A stretch of 64,000 bases of DNA, taken from Cyanobacteria bacterium SIG27 (GTDB lineage: Bacteria > Cyanobacteriota > Vampirovibrionia > Gastranaerophilales > Gastranaerophilaceae). A program made the position numbers and the translations under genes. The notes below the pieces were generated by a model, which was not told the DNA's origin, made no database searches, and was given only the letters and a program-made list of their open reading frames with translations. The DNA lies in contig SUTT01000001.1 of NCBI GenBank assembly GCA_015152565.1, positions 25,224 to 89,223 on the forward strand, written 5' to 3'. Below are positions 1-9,513 of this stretch, piece by piece (the stretch's first letter is position 1; the number at the start of each line of letters is the position of its first letter).

Positions 1-159
1 TTTTTAGGAGTAATGGTGTTAATTTCAATTATTATTGGAACTATAGAATCTGCAATTGCTAGATTTAGAATGAGCCATGTGTTTGAATTTGTTTTTGTAA
101 TGAGCTCGTTGGCTTTAGTTGCAACTTCTTTAGTTGCACTTAAATTGTATGGAGTATAA
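1..159 (+). CDS. hydrogenase-4/complex I subunit-1-like membrane protein (HyfC/EchB family), C-terminal fragment
   Basis: Open from base 1: FLGVMVLISIIIGTIESAIARFRMSHVFEFVFVMSSLALVATSLVALKLYGV*; position 5' of HyfE/F/G-like genes. Confidence 0.65.
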   Translation, partial: FLGVMVLISIIIGTIESAIARFRMSHVFEFVFVMSSLALVATSLVALKLYGV

Positions 160-161
160 AA

Positions 162-803
162 ATGACAAACGGTTTAATAATATTATTTGGTTTAACAATG
201 TTATATTTATCTACAACAAGTAGATTATTAGCACACGTTAGAACGTTAGCTGTTCAAGGTTTATTATTATTTTTAATTTGTGCGATGGATTTTTCTCATC
301 ATCCATGGTACATCATAGCTTTTTTAACGGTTGAAACGCTATTAGTTAAAGCGATATTAATTCCAATGTTTTTAACTAAGGTTGTTAAAAAGACACATTC
401 TAATCGTGATACGGATGCTAATATTGCGCATTTTTACTGTCTTTTGATTTCAAGCGTAATACTATTTGCTGGATTTATGCTTTCTGTTATTGAAATTCCA
501 TCTTTATCAATGATTAATCCAATTTGCTTTGGAATAGCTCTTGCAACAATAATAATAAGCCTTTGGTTAATTACAATTAAACATAAAATCTTATCAAACG
601 TAATTGAATTTATCACAATGGAAAACGGGATATTTTTACTTTCTCTTTCTGTTGCAAAAGAAATGCCGATTTTGGTTAATATTGGTGTTTTGTTAGATGT
701 ATTTATTGCTATTTATATTTTAGGGCTTTTTGTTTCTCAAATTAATAAAGAGCTTGGAGATATGGAAGTAGCACATTTGTCAGACTTAAAGGATAGTGTA
801 TAA
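162..803 (+). CDS. hydrogenase-4 component E-like membrane protein
   Basis: Multi-TM protein, overlaps the following proton-pump subunit; Hyf operon order. Confidence 0.7.
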   Translation: MTNGLIILFGLTMLYLSTTSRLLAHVRTLAVQGLLLFLICAMDFSHHPWYIIAFLTVETLLVKAILIPMFLTKVVKKTHSNRDTDANIAHFYCLLISSVILFAGFMLSVIEIPSLSMINPICFGIALATIIISLWLITIKHKILSNVIEFITMENGIFLLSLSVAKEMPILVNIGVLLDVFIAIYILGLFVSQINKELGDMEVAHLSDLKDSV

Positions 804-2236
804 TGATTAATCTAGTCTTAATAGTTCCAATAATTTTTTGTTTAATATTGCTATTTGCAAAAAATAACAAATTAAACAATCTTTTTATGATACTTTATGC
901 GCTTTTGCATAGTTCGCTTGGTTTTTGCTATTTTCTAAAACCAGACTTAGTTGAAGCAAGCCAATATTTTAATCTAAACAATACAAATATAGTTTTCTAT
1001 ATTGTTTTATCAATTGTTTATTTAACGGTTAGCATTTATAACCTTGGTTATTCTAAAAATCTTGAAAGCGAATTTAAGCCAAGAAAAATGATGCACTATT
1101 CTACAATGATTTTGATTTTTGTTTTATCAATGACAGGTGGAATTTTAGCTAATAATCTTGGTCTTGCTTGGATTTTTATCGAGGGAACGACGTTAGCTAG
1201 TGCTTATTTAATCTATTTCAATAAAACAAAACATTCAATTGAAGCCGCTTGGAAATATGTTTTCATTTGTTCAATTGGAATTGCTTTAGCTTTTGTTGGA
1301 ATTATTCTTCTTACAATTGCAACAGGGTCAATGAACTCCCTAAACTATAACGACTTATTGAACCACGCTCCAAGCTTTAGCCGTTTTTGGTTAAATATTT
1401 CATTTGTATTTATATTATTTGGAATAGGAACTAAAATGGGGCTTGCTCCAGTGCATTTTTGGCTTCCGGACGCTCACGCTGAAGCTCCAAGTCCGATTTC
1501 AGCTTTATTATCTGCAACATTATTAAACTGTGCATTTTTAGTTATTTTAAATGTTTATAAAGTAATGCTTGCAGCAAATTGCATAGCTTACGCTAGGACA
1601 TTACTTCTTGTAATGGGCTTTTTATCATTGTTTATAACAAGTGTATTTTTATACCACACCAAAAACTATAAAAGAATGCTTGCTTATTCTTCAATTGAAA
1701 ATATGGGTATTTTAGCAATTTGTACATCCTTGGGTGGTGTTGCATATTACGCTTTAATTATTCATTTAATAGGTCATTCTTTAATTAAAGCTAGCTTCTT
1801 TTTAACAAGTGGAAACGTTTTAGAACTTTTTGAAACAAAAAGAATAAAATCTGTTAGAGCTCTAGCTTTGGTTGATAAAAAAACAAGTTGGCTTTGGATA
1901 TTATCTTTCCTTGGAATTTGTGCTTTTCCGCCAAGTGTTTTATTTATTAGTGAATTTTTAATTGTTAAAACTTTCATTATTCAAAAACATTATGCTCTAT
2001 GCGCATTGTTTTTATTCTTATTAACAGTCATTCTTTTTGCAATGGGAAGAGTTGTAATAAAAATGGCGTATGGCGAAAAAACGTCTGAAAAGTTTGAAAA
2101 AGCAAAAAATAATCTATCAAAAATCGATATGACAATGTATATTCCTCAAATTGTGCTTTTGACTCTGGCTTTTATTTTAGGAATATATATTCCAAAATTT
2201 TTAGATTTAACAATTTTAAGAGCTGTAATTGGATAA
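803..2236 (+). CDS. proton-conducting antiporter-like subunit (HyfF/NuoN/L family)
   Basis: Contains GLAPVHFWLPDAHAEAPSPISALLSATLL, typical of the family. Confidence 0.85.
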   Translation: MINLVLIVPIIFCLILLFAKNNKLNNLFMILYALLHSSLGFCYFLKPDLVEASQYFNLNNTNIVFYIVLSIVYLTVSIYNLGYSKNLESEFKPRKMMHYSTMILIFVLSMTGGILANNLGLAWIFIEGTTLASAYLIYFNKTKHSIEAAWKYVFICSIGIALAFVGIILLTIATGSMNSLNYNDLLNHAPSFSRFWLNISFVFILFGIGTKMGLAPVHFWLPDAHAEAPSPISALLSATLLNCAFLVILNVYKVMLAANCIAYARTLLLVMGFLSLFITSVFLYHTKNYKRMLAYSSIENMGILAICTSLGGVAYYALIIHLIGHSLIKASFFLTSGNVLELFETKRIKSVRALALVDKKTSWLWILSFLGICAFPPSVLFISEFLIVKTFIIQKHYALCALFLFLLTVILFAMGRVVIKMAYGEKTSEKFEKAKNNLSKIDMTMYIPQIVLLTLAFILGIYIPKFLDLTILRAVIG

Positions 2237-2246
2237 AGGAGATAAG

Positions 2247-3698
2247 ATGAATTATTACACAATGAAAAACAATCAAAGAATTAATCTTCTTGATATTCCT
2301 ACAGTTGAATTTGAAAGTTTAAGAGCTCAATTAATGGCAACAAACTTGCGCCCAATAGCTTTTTTTGGTGCTGATTGGGGAGAAAATATTAAGCTTTTTG
2401 TTGCTTTAGCTGATGATGAAAAAGGAGATATTTTAGTAACTTCATCTTTAATTCATAAATCAATCACTGAATATGAATCAATTACAAAAGAAAATCCTCA
2501 GTACCACATGTTTGAGCGTGAATTTTATGAACAATTTGGAATAAAACCACTTAATCACCCTTGGCTAAAACCTGTTCGCAAAAATTTAGATGATTATGAA
2601 TTTTTTGAAATGCAAGGAGATGAAACTCACCAAGTAGCTGTTGGTCCAATCCACGCCGGAGTAATTGAACCGGGGCATTTTAGATTTAATTGCCAAGGAG
2701 AAAAAGTTTATAATCTTGAAATTATGCTTGGTTATCAGCATAGGGGAGCTGAAGATTTAATGCTTAAAAATCCATCAAACCAACTGGCTGAATCAATTTG
2801 TGGAGATAGCGTTGTAGCTTATTCAACCGCATATTCACAGTTAATTGAAGCACTAGGCGAAACAAAGATTACTCCAAGAGCGGCAATAATTAGAAGAATT
2901 GCTCTTGAAATGGAGCGAATTGCAATCCATATTGGTGATATGGGTGCAATTTTAGGCGACATTGCATATTTGATGGGAAAAGAAACTTTCGCTGTTACAA
3001 GAACTCTTGTAATCAATACAATGCTTGAAGTTTCAGGTAGCAGGTTTATCAGAGGCTTAACAACAGTTGGCGGAGTGAATTTTGATATTAATCAAAATAT
3101 GTCAGATAAAATTATTTCAACTCTTGATTATGTTAAAAAGACAGTTGATAAAATGACTAGCGCTGCTCTTAACTCATCAACCGTTATTTCAAGACTTGAA
3201 AAAACAGGAAATATCAGCCTTGAAACCGCTCAAGAATTAAATATGGTTGGTTTAATGGCTCGTTCTTGTGGACTAACCATTGATTCAAGGTTTGATTTTG
3301 AAGATGAATACTACAAGGGAATTGAAAGAAAACCTTTTAAAGCCACAAATGACGCTTATTCTCGCTTTAGAATTAGATATAAAGAAGTAAAAGAATCAAT
3401 TAGAATTGTAAAAGAATTATTGAAAAAGCTTTCAAAAACTAGAAATCAAGCACTTTTCACAAATCCAAATTGTTTAATTTCAAATAGTTTTGCAGTATCT
3501 ATTGTTGAGGGTTGGCGTGGTGAAGTTATTCACATTGCAACAACTGATGAATCAGGTAAAATTTCAAGATATAAAATAAAAGACCCATCTTTTAACAATT
3601 GGTGGGGATTATCTATGGCAGTTAGAAATAATGGAATATCTGATTTTCCATTGTGTAACAAAGGTTTTGACTTATCGTATTGTGGGTTTGACCTATAA
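2247..3698 (+). CDS. hydrogenase/complex I large-subunit-like protein (30 kDa + 49 kDa fusion, HyfG/Ehr-L type)
   Basis: SD aaaggag before ATG 2247 (track start 2229 is an upstream TTG); ICGDS replaces CGxC; C-terminus DFPLCNKGFDLSYCGFDL. Confidence 0.8.
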   Translation: MNYYTMKNNQRINLLDIPTVEFESLRAQLMATNLRPIAFFGADWGENIKLFVALADDEKGDILVTSSLIHKSITEYESITKENPQYHMFEREFYEQFGIKPLNHPWLKPVRKNLDDYEFFEMQGDETHQVAVGPIHAGVIEPGHFRFNCQGEKVYNLEIMLGYQHRGAEDLMLKNPSNQLAESICGDSVVAYSTAYSQLIEALGETKITPRAAIIRRIALEMERIAIHIGDMGAILGDIAYLMGKETFAVTRTLVINTMLEVSGSRFIRGLTTVGGVNFDINQNMSDKIISTLDYVKKTVDKMTSAALNSSTVISRLEKTGNISLETAQELNMVGLMARSCGLTIDSRFDFEDEYYKGIERKPFKATNDAYSRFRIRYKEVKESIRIVKELLKKLSKTRNQALFTNPNCLISNSFAVSIVEGWRGEVIHIATTDESGKISRYKIKDPSFNNWWGLSMAVRNNGISDFPLCNKGFDLSYCGFDL

Positions 3699-3721
3699 TA
3701 ATAAAATTAAGGAAGTTTATT

Positions 3722-4477
3722 ATGTTTGATACTTTAAAAATGAAATTATGGCAAAAAAAACAATATATTCCAGATATTAAAAATGCGCCAATGAGAGAAC
3801 AGTTTAGAGGTTTACCGAAGCTTACTAATTCAATTTGTAATGGTTGCGAAAAATGTGTAGCTGCTTGTCCGACAAATGCAATTTCAATTAATCCGCTTAA
3901 AATCGATATGGCAAAATGCACTCTTTGTGGAGCTTGTAAAAATGTATGCCAAGGTGCGATTGATTTTACTAATTTCTATAAATTAGCAGCAGATAAACCT
4001 GAAAAACTTGTTGTAACGCAAGAAACAACTCCTGAAAATTATTATAAAAATGCTATTGAAATAAGAAAAGAAATCTATTCAATTTTTAATCGCTCAATTA
4101 AATTTCGCCAAGTTTCAGCAGGGGGCTGTAATGGTTGCGAAATGGAGCTAAACGCTGCAGGAAACGCTAATTTTGATATGGGAAGATTTGGGATTGATTT
4201 TGTTGCTTCTCCTCGCCATGCTGATGGAATAGTGATAACTGGTCCAATAACAAAAAATATGGCTTATGCATTAGAAGACTGCTATAAATCAACTCCTGAT
4301 CCTAAAGTAGTTATTTTGTGCGGAACTTGCGCAATTTCAGGGGGAATTTTTAAAGATTCAACAGAACTAAATCGTGAATTTTTAGATAAATATAAAATTG
4401 ACTTATATATTCCAGGGTGTCCTGTTCATCCTTTAACGTTTATTAACGCCATTTTAGATTTCATCAGAAAGAAATAA
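3722..4477 (+). CDS. fused 2x[4Fe-4S] ferredoxin and NuoB/HyfI-like small subunit
   Basis: CNGCEKCVAACP and CTLCGACKNVC ferredoxin motifs, then GGCNGCE...CGTCAISGG...GCPVHP small-subunit motifs. Confidence 0.8.
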   Translation: MFDTLKMKLWQKKQYIPDIKNAPMREQFRGLPKLTNSICNGCEKCVAACPTNAISINPLKIDMAKCTLCGACKNVCQGAIDFTNFYKLAADKPEKLVVTQETTPENYYKNAIEIRKEIYSIFNRSIKFRQVSAGGCNGCEMELNAAGNANFDMGRFGIDFVASPRHADGIVITGPITKNMAYALEDCYKSTPDPKVVILCGTCAISGGIFKDSTELNREFLDKYKIDLYIPGCPVHPLTFINAILDFIRKK

Positions 4478-4478
4478 A

Positions 4479-5165
4479 ATGAATATTTTAGAAAATCTTA
4501 AAAATGAATTAATAGTTTCAATTCAAGCAATGCCAAATGAGCCATTGTATGATGAAATTTGTATTAATGCTATGGCAAAAAGTATAGTTGAACTTGGCGG
4601 CGCTAAAGCACTTCGTTTGGCAGGTGAGAGAGATATTAAAAACATTAAAAAAATGTTTCCTAATGTTATTGTTATTGGTATAACAAAGCCATCTCAAATT
4701 CCAGCTAACTATAAAGAATTGGTTTATATTACTCCAACCATTGATGATTGTAAGCGTGTTATTGAAGCAGGGGCTGATATTGTAGCTTTTGATGGAACAA
4801 TGAGAAATAGACCAAATAATGAAAACTTGGCTGATTTAATTAACTATATTAAATCTCAAAATAAAATTACAATGGCAGATGTTGCAACTTATAAGGAAGC
4901 TAAAAATGCTTATAAACTAGGGTGTGATATAGTTTCAACTACACTAAGTGGATATACAACAGAAACTCAAAATAACTCAGATTGTCCTGATTTTGAACTA
5001 GTTAAAAAAATAAAAGAGAATTTAGATATTTTTACTATTTTAGAAGGTAAAATTTGGGAGAAAAACGATGTTAAAATGGCATTTGAATATGGAGCTGATG
5101 CTGTTGTAGTTGGTTCTGCTATTACTCGACCACAGTTGATATATAAAAGATTAAAAGGAATATAA
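4479..5165 (+). CDS. nanE: N-acylglucosamine-6-phosphate 2-epimerase
   Basis: NanE-like TIM barrel: ALRLAGERDIKNIK, ADIVAFDGTMRNRP, ADAVVVGSAITRP. Confidence 0.8.
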   Translation: MNILENLKNELIVSIQAMPNEPLYDEICINAMAKSIVELGGAKALRLAGERDIKNIKKMFPNVIVIGITKPSQIPANYKELVYITPTIDDCKRVIEAGADIVAFDGTMRNRPNNENLADLINYIKSQNKITMADVATYKEAKNAYKLGCDIVSTTLSGYTTETQNNSDCPDFELVKKIKENLDIFTILEGKIWEKNDVKMAFEYGADAVVVGSAITRPQLIYKRLKGI

Positions 5166-5166
5166 A

Positions 5167-6039
5167 ATGAATAAAGCTCTTGGAATTGATATCGGTGGAA
5201 CTAAGATTTCTAACGCTTTAATTGATAATAACGGTAAAATTTTAAACGAAGTTGAAAAAATATCAACTCCAAAAACCGTTGATGAAATTATTAATATATT
5301 GAAAAATGTAATTTCAAAATTTGAGCAAGATATTGAATTTGTAGCGATAGCAACAGCAGGCGCTGTAAATAATCAAAACACCGGCGTTATCGGTTCGACT
5401 GCTAATTTGGCTTGTGGCTATAAAGATATCGATTTTCAATCTTTATCAAACAAAAAAGTATTTATTGAAAACGATGCAAATGCTGCCGCTTGGGCGGAAT
5501 ATAGAATAGGCGCTGCACAAGGTTATAATAATAGTATAATGCTTACTTTAGGCACTGGCGTTGGTGGTGGAATAATAATCAATGGCAAACTTTTAAAAGG
5601 TAAAAACGGTGCTGCTGGCGAAATGCATTTTGCAATGTCTAGAAATCAAAAAAGAAAATGCACTTGCGGGGCTTGGGATTGTTTTGAAGCCTATGCTTCA
5701 GGAAACGGTTTAAGGCAAACCGGAGTTGAAATTTTTCAAGATGAAAATATAACAACTTATGATATTATAGAACGTGTTTCAAATAATGATGAAAAAGCTT
5801 TATTAACACTCAAAACTTGGCAAAATGATATTGCATTAGGAATTTTGGGTTTAAATAATATTTTTGATACTGATTGTGTTGTATTATCAGGCTCAATGGA
5901 AAAATTTGTTGATACAAATGAAATTGAAAAGTTTGTAAATGAAAATATTGTAACTACACCGACTAGAGTATTTCACGCAAAAGCAGGTAATTACGCAGGC
6001 ATGATTGGGGCGGTGTTATTGGGGAATGAGTTTATTTAG
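5167..6039 (+). CDS. ROK family sugar kinase (glucokinase/NanK-like)
   Basis: IDIGGTKIS, GTGVGGGIIING and CTCGAWDCFEAYASG ROK zinc motif. Confidence 0.85.
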   Translation: MNKALGIDIGGTKISNALIDNNGKILNEVEKISTPKTVDEIINILKNVISKFEQDIEFVAIATAGAVNNQNTGVIGSTANLACGYKDIDFQSLSNKKVFIENDANAAAWAEYRIGAAQGYNNSIMLTLGTGVGGGIIINGKLLKGKNGAAGEMHFAMSRNQKRKCTCGAWDCFEAYASGNGLRQTGVEIFQDENITTYDIIERVSNNDEKALLTLKTWQNDIALGILGLNNIFDTDCVVLSGSMEKFVDTNEIEKFVNENIVTTPTRVFHAKAGNYAGMIGAVLLGNEFI

Positions 6040-6358
6040 TTTTTAAGCTTAAAACCATCTTATGAACTGTTTTTAAAAGCTTTAAATCATCTTTAAGAGA
6101 ATTATTGATTTCTTCAAGCATTTTTTTACTATCTAATTCTTTTAAATGTTCAAAAATATATAATTCAAAAACTTCCATTTCTAAACCGTTTGCAATTTTT
6201 TCAATAGTTTCAGAATTTGGATAATTTTTGCCATTTTCAATATTGCTTAAACTTGGAATTTCAATTCCAATGCGCTCTGCAAGTTGTTCTTGGGTTAATT
6301 TTTTAGATTTTCTAATTTCTTTTATTCTCTCGCCCAACAATTTTTTAATATTTTTCAT
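6032..6358 (-). CDS. XRE-family HTH transcriptional regulator
   Basis: KLTQEQLAERIGIEIPSLSNIENGKNYP HTH_3 motif. Confidence 0.8.
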   Translation of the reverse strand: MKNIKKLLGERIKEIRKSKKLTQEQLAERIGIEIPSLSNIENGKNYPNSETIEKIANGLEMEVFELYIFEHLKELDSKKMLEEINNSLKDDLKLLKTVHKMVLSLKTK

Positions 6359-6500
6359 AAAATCACCAAAAATATTGTATGTAAAATTGCAGTTTTTTAT
6401 AATAATTCATTGACTAAATTAATAGAGTAATTTATTATATGTAATAATAAATTTATTATGTTTAATAAATTATCGTATTTTTTTAGTTAAGAGATGAAGT

Positions 6501-9185
6501 ATGAAAAAGAGCAGTAAAGCATTTTCTTTAGTAGAAATATTAGTAGCGTTAATTATAGTAAGCTTAATTACGGCGGCAATGGCGCCTATAATCACTAAAA
6601 AACTAAGCTCAAGCGGTATTACAATCAGCGGTGGTGGCGGTGGCGGTGGAGTACCGTCTGCTGGCGCATGCGCAACTGGTCAATATTTTGATATGGATGA
6701 ACAAGCATGTAAACACTGCCCTGAAGGACACTTTTGTGATGGCTTTAATAAGTTAGTTTGTCTTGCAGGTACATCAACTTCTGCTGATGGTACTGATAAA
6801 CACCCTTTAAATGGTCAATCTCAATGTAAAGAATGTGCTGATGGATATTACGCTCTTGAAGCTTCTCCAACTTGCTTATTAAATACTGCTAAAAATTGTG
6901 CCGAAAGATCAAAGATTGATAACATCTGCACTGCATGTAGCGGAGAAGATTTACTTGTTGATGGAAATTGCGTTAAAGATGTTCCTGTTTATACTCTTTT
7001 AAATTCAAGTGGAGCAGACATTACAGCGACCTCAACAAAACTTGTTAAAGGGAGTACTTATTGGACTATAGAAATTAAAGCTTCGGGGACTTTATCCTTT
7101 TCTTCTGTACCAGCAAATGTTATGGATGTTTTCACTGTTGGCGGAGGTTCTGGGGGATTAATAGATGTTAGCGGATGCGACCCAGCTGTAGGCGGCGGTG
7201 GAAATTATAATATTATAAAAAATTTAGTAGTACAAACGGATACAAGTTATCCAATAACAATAGGTTCAGGTAGCTCTGCTGTAAATTGTTCTTCTCTTCA
7301 TTCGAGTGGTGGTACAACAAGTGCTTTTGGATTGTTTACCTACGGCGGAGTTTATAAAAGTAGCCATAGTATTTGCCCTTTTAATGAAACAAGCTGTACT
7401 ATGAAATATGGCGAAACAGGAACAAGTTCTAATCAAAAAGCAAATTCTGGAAATGGCGGCGCTTCTCAAAAAAAAGGTATGAGTGGGGTTGTAATTCTAA
7501 GGGGTCAGCTTGGTGCAAAAAACGCAAAAGCTGAAACTTATCCGACGTATAAATTTTTAAATAGCACAGGGTCTGACACTACAACAACTCATACAACATT
7601 GCATGTAACTAATGAATATTGGTTTGTAAGATTAACTACAAGTGGCACGATTAATTTCACTTATCTTCCAACTAGCAATGTTGACGTGTTTGTAGTTGGC
7701 GGTGGAGCTGGTGGATTAACAGATGTTAGCGGATGCGACCCTAACGTTGGCGGCGGCGGAAATTTTAATACGGTAAGGAACGTAATAATTAATACAGATA
7801 TTGCATATCCTGTTAAAATAGGCGCAGGGGGTTCGGCTGTAGCTTGTAGCTCATCTAATAAAACAGGTGGCACGTCTAGTATTTTTGGAATTTATTCTAA
7901 TGGCGGAGTTTATACAGGAAGTCATAGCACCTGCCCATTTGGTGATGCAAGTTGTGAATTTAAATATGGAAATCAAGGCTCTACAAATAATCAAAACAAA
8001 AACACAGGAAACGGTGGCGCTTCTCAGAAAGGCGCTATGGATGGCATAGTTATAATAAGAGGCACTCGTACACCAAACAATACCAGCTTAAATCTTCCTA
8101 TATACAAATTCTTAAACGATAGTGGTGGTGAAGCAACTCTTGAATATAGCACATTATATACTGCTAATGACTATTGGTATTTAAGATTTACTTCAAGTGG
8201 AAAAGTTCTGTTTGAATATTTGCCGACAAATTCCGTTGATGTTTTTGTACTTGGTGGTGGTTCTGGTGGATTAATAGACGTTAGCGGATGTGAACCAGCT
8301 GTTGGCGGCGGCGGTACTTATAGTACAACATTGGGTGCTCAGCTTTCTTCAGGAATGTCATATCCAATAACAGTTGGCTCGGGTAGTTCTGCAGTAAATT
8401 GTAGTTCGCTTCATTCAAATGGATATACTTCTAGTGGTTTTGGAATATACTCACGAGGCGGAGTCTATACAGCAAGTTATGCTACATGCCCTTTTGGAGA
8501 TACGACATGTGATTTTAAATATGGAAACACGGGTTCAACTACCAATCAAAATCCCAATACTGGAAATGGTGGGGCATCTCAAAAAGCAGGCATGAGCGGA
8601 ATTGTTATGGTAAGAGGAAAAATGAAAAATACAAGTGATATAACAGATAAACTTCCAACATATAGATATACAAATAGCAGTAATGCAGATATTGCCTCTA
8701 GTGCTACTACACTTAGTGTTACATCAACGCATTGGTATTTGAAATTTAGTCAATCTGGAAGCCTTGTTTTTGATTCAATCAAGAATAGCAAAATAGATGT
8801 TTTTGCTGTTGGAGGTGGTGCTGGTGGAATGATTGATGTTAGTGGTTGCGATCCAAGCGTTGGTGGAGGTGGGAATTTTAAAGTTTCAAATAATGTTAAT
8901 GTAGTTGCTGGTACAACATATCCAATTGTAATCGGCGCAGGTGGTGGAGCGAAAAATTGTTCTGCAACTCGTGCCAGTGGCGGACAATCAAGTGCTTTTG
9001 GAGCAAGCGCTGCAGGTGGTTCGGGAACCACTAATCGTAAGGTGTGCTTGTTTAATTCAACTGAGTGTACAACTACTTATGGAAACTCAGGTACAAGTTC
9101 TAATCAATTTCAAAATTCCGGTAATGGTGGTGCATCTCAAAAAGCAGGCATGAATGGAGTCGTTATAATTCGAGGCACATTATAA
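6501..9185 (+). CDS. giant type IV pilin-like protein with Cys-rich segment and four glycine-rich repeats
   Basis: AFSLVEILVALIIVSLITAAMAPIITKKL prepilin N-terminus; four ~180-aa units each with VxGGGxGGxxDVSGCxPxVGGGG and GNGGASQ..M.G(I/V)V(I/M)(I/V/L)RG. Confidence 0.8.
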   Translation: MKKSSKAFSLVEILVALIIVSLITAAMAPIITKKLSSSGITISGGGGGGGVPSAGACATGQYFDMDEQACKHCPEGHFCDGFNKLVCLAGTSTSADGTDKHPLNGQSQCKECADGYYALEASPTCLLNTAKNCAERSKIDNICTACSGEDLLVDGNCVKDVPVYTLLNSSGADITATSTKLVKGSTYWTIEIKASGTLSFSSVPANVMDVFTVGGGSGGLIDVSGCDPAVGGGGNYNIIKNLVVQTDTSYPITIGSGSSAVNCSSLHSSGGTTSAFGLFTYGGVYKSSHSICPFNETSCTMKYGETGTSSNQKANSGNGGASQKKGMSGVVILRGQLGAKNAKAETYPTYKFLNSTGSDTTTTHTTLHVTNEYWFVRLTTSGTINFTYLPTSNVDVFVVGGGAGGLTDVSGCDPNVGGGGNFNTVRNVIINTDIAYPVKIGAGGSAVACSSSNKTGGTSSIFGIYSNGGVYTGSHSTCPFGDASCEFKYGNQGSTNNQNKNTGNGGASQKGAMDGIVIIRGTRTPNNTSLNLPIYKFLNDSGGEATLEYSTLYTANDYWYLRFTSSGKVLFEYLPTNSVDVFVLGGGSGGLIDVSGCEPAVGGGGTYSTTLGAQLSSGMSYPITVGSGSSAVNCSSLHSNGYTSSGFGIYSRGGVYTASYATCPFGDTTCDFKYGNTGSTTNQNPNTGNGGASQKAGMSGIVMVRGKMKNTSDITDKLPTYRYTNSSNADIASSATTLSVTSTHWYLKFSQSGSLVFDSIKNSKIDVFAVGGGAGGMIDVSGCDPSVGGGGNFKVSNNVNVVAGTTYPIVIGAGGGAKNCSATRASGGQSSAFGASAAGGSGTTNRKVCLFNSTECTTTYGNSGTSSNQFQNSGNGGASQKAGMNGVVIIRGTL

Positions 9186-9212
9186 GTTTCATGTTATTTT
9201 TTAAATCGTGTT

Positions 9213-9237
9213 GGAGAGGGAAACCTCTCCTTTTTTT
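9213..9237 (+). terminator. rho-independent terminator
   Basis: ggagagg-gaa-acctctcc followed by T7. Confidence 0.75.
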
Positions 9238-9243
9238 ATACCT

Positions 9244-9466
9244 GCGCAAAGCGAATTGTGGCGAGACTTCGCCCAATGAGCAAAGCGCAGGCATAAGGAT
9301 GTTGAGCACTTGCACGGCACGGATGACGTGGCGGGCTTGTGCGAACACTGGACTATGGCGACGTAAGAGTTTGCTTTTGCAAACTCCACAGGAGCAAACA
9401 AGCGCAAAGCGAATTGTGGCGAGACTTCGCCCAATGAGCAAAGCGCAGGCATAAGGATGTTGAGCA
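9244..9466. repeat. GC-rich intergenic repeat element with a perfect 65-bp direct repeat (9244-9308 = 9402-9466)
   Basis: gcgcaaagcgaattgtggcgagacttcgcccaatgagcaaagcgcaggcataaggatgttgagca read twice; inner hairpin gagtttgc-tttt-gcaaactc. Confidence 0.85.
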
Positions 9467-9513
9467 TAAGCACAGAATTTATTATAAACAAGCACAATAA
9501 AATATTTAGACTT

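Noticed and set aside
2247-3698. Annotation as a functional [NiFe] hydrogenase
   Set aside because: Both cysteine pairs for NiFe binding are incomplete.
6444-6459. ataataaatttattat palindrome upstream of the pilin-like gene
   Set aside because: Pure A/T palindrome in a very AT-rich intergenic region; easily by chance.
7266-9153. Antisense and alternate-frame ORFs within the pilin-like gene (e.g. 7661-7873 -, 8750-9031 -, 8941-9153 +)
   Set aside because: By-products of glycine-rich repetitive coding sequence.
9163-9497. Overlapping ORFs on both strands at 9163-9497
   Set aside because: They arise from the GC-rich repeat element; no SD and the frames share translated repeat text (LLRRHSPVFA) with ORFs at 55.2 kb.
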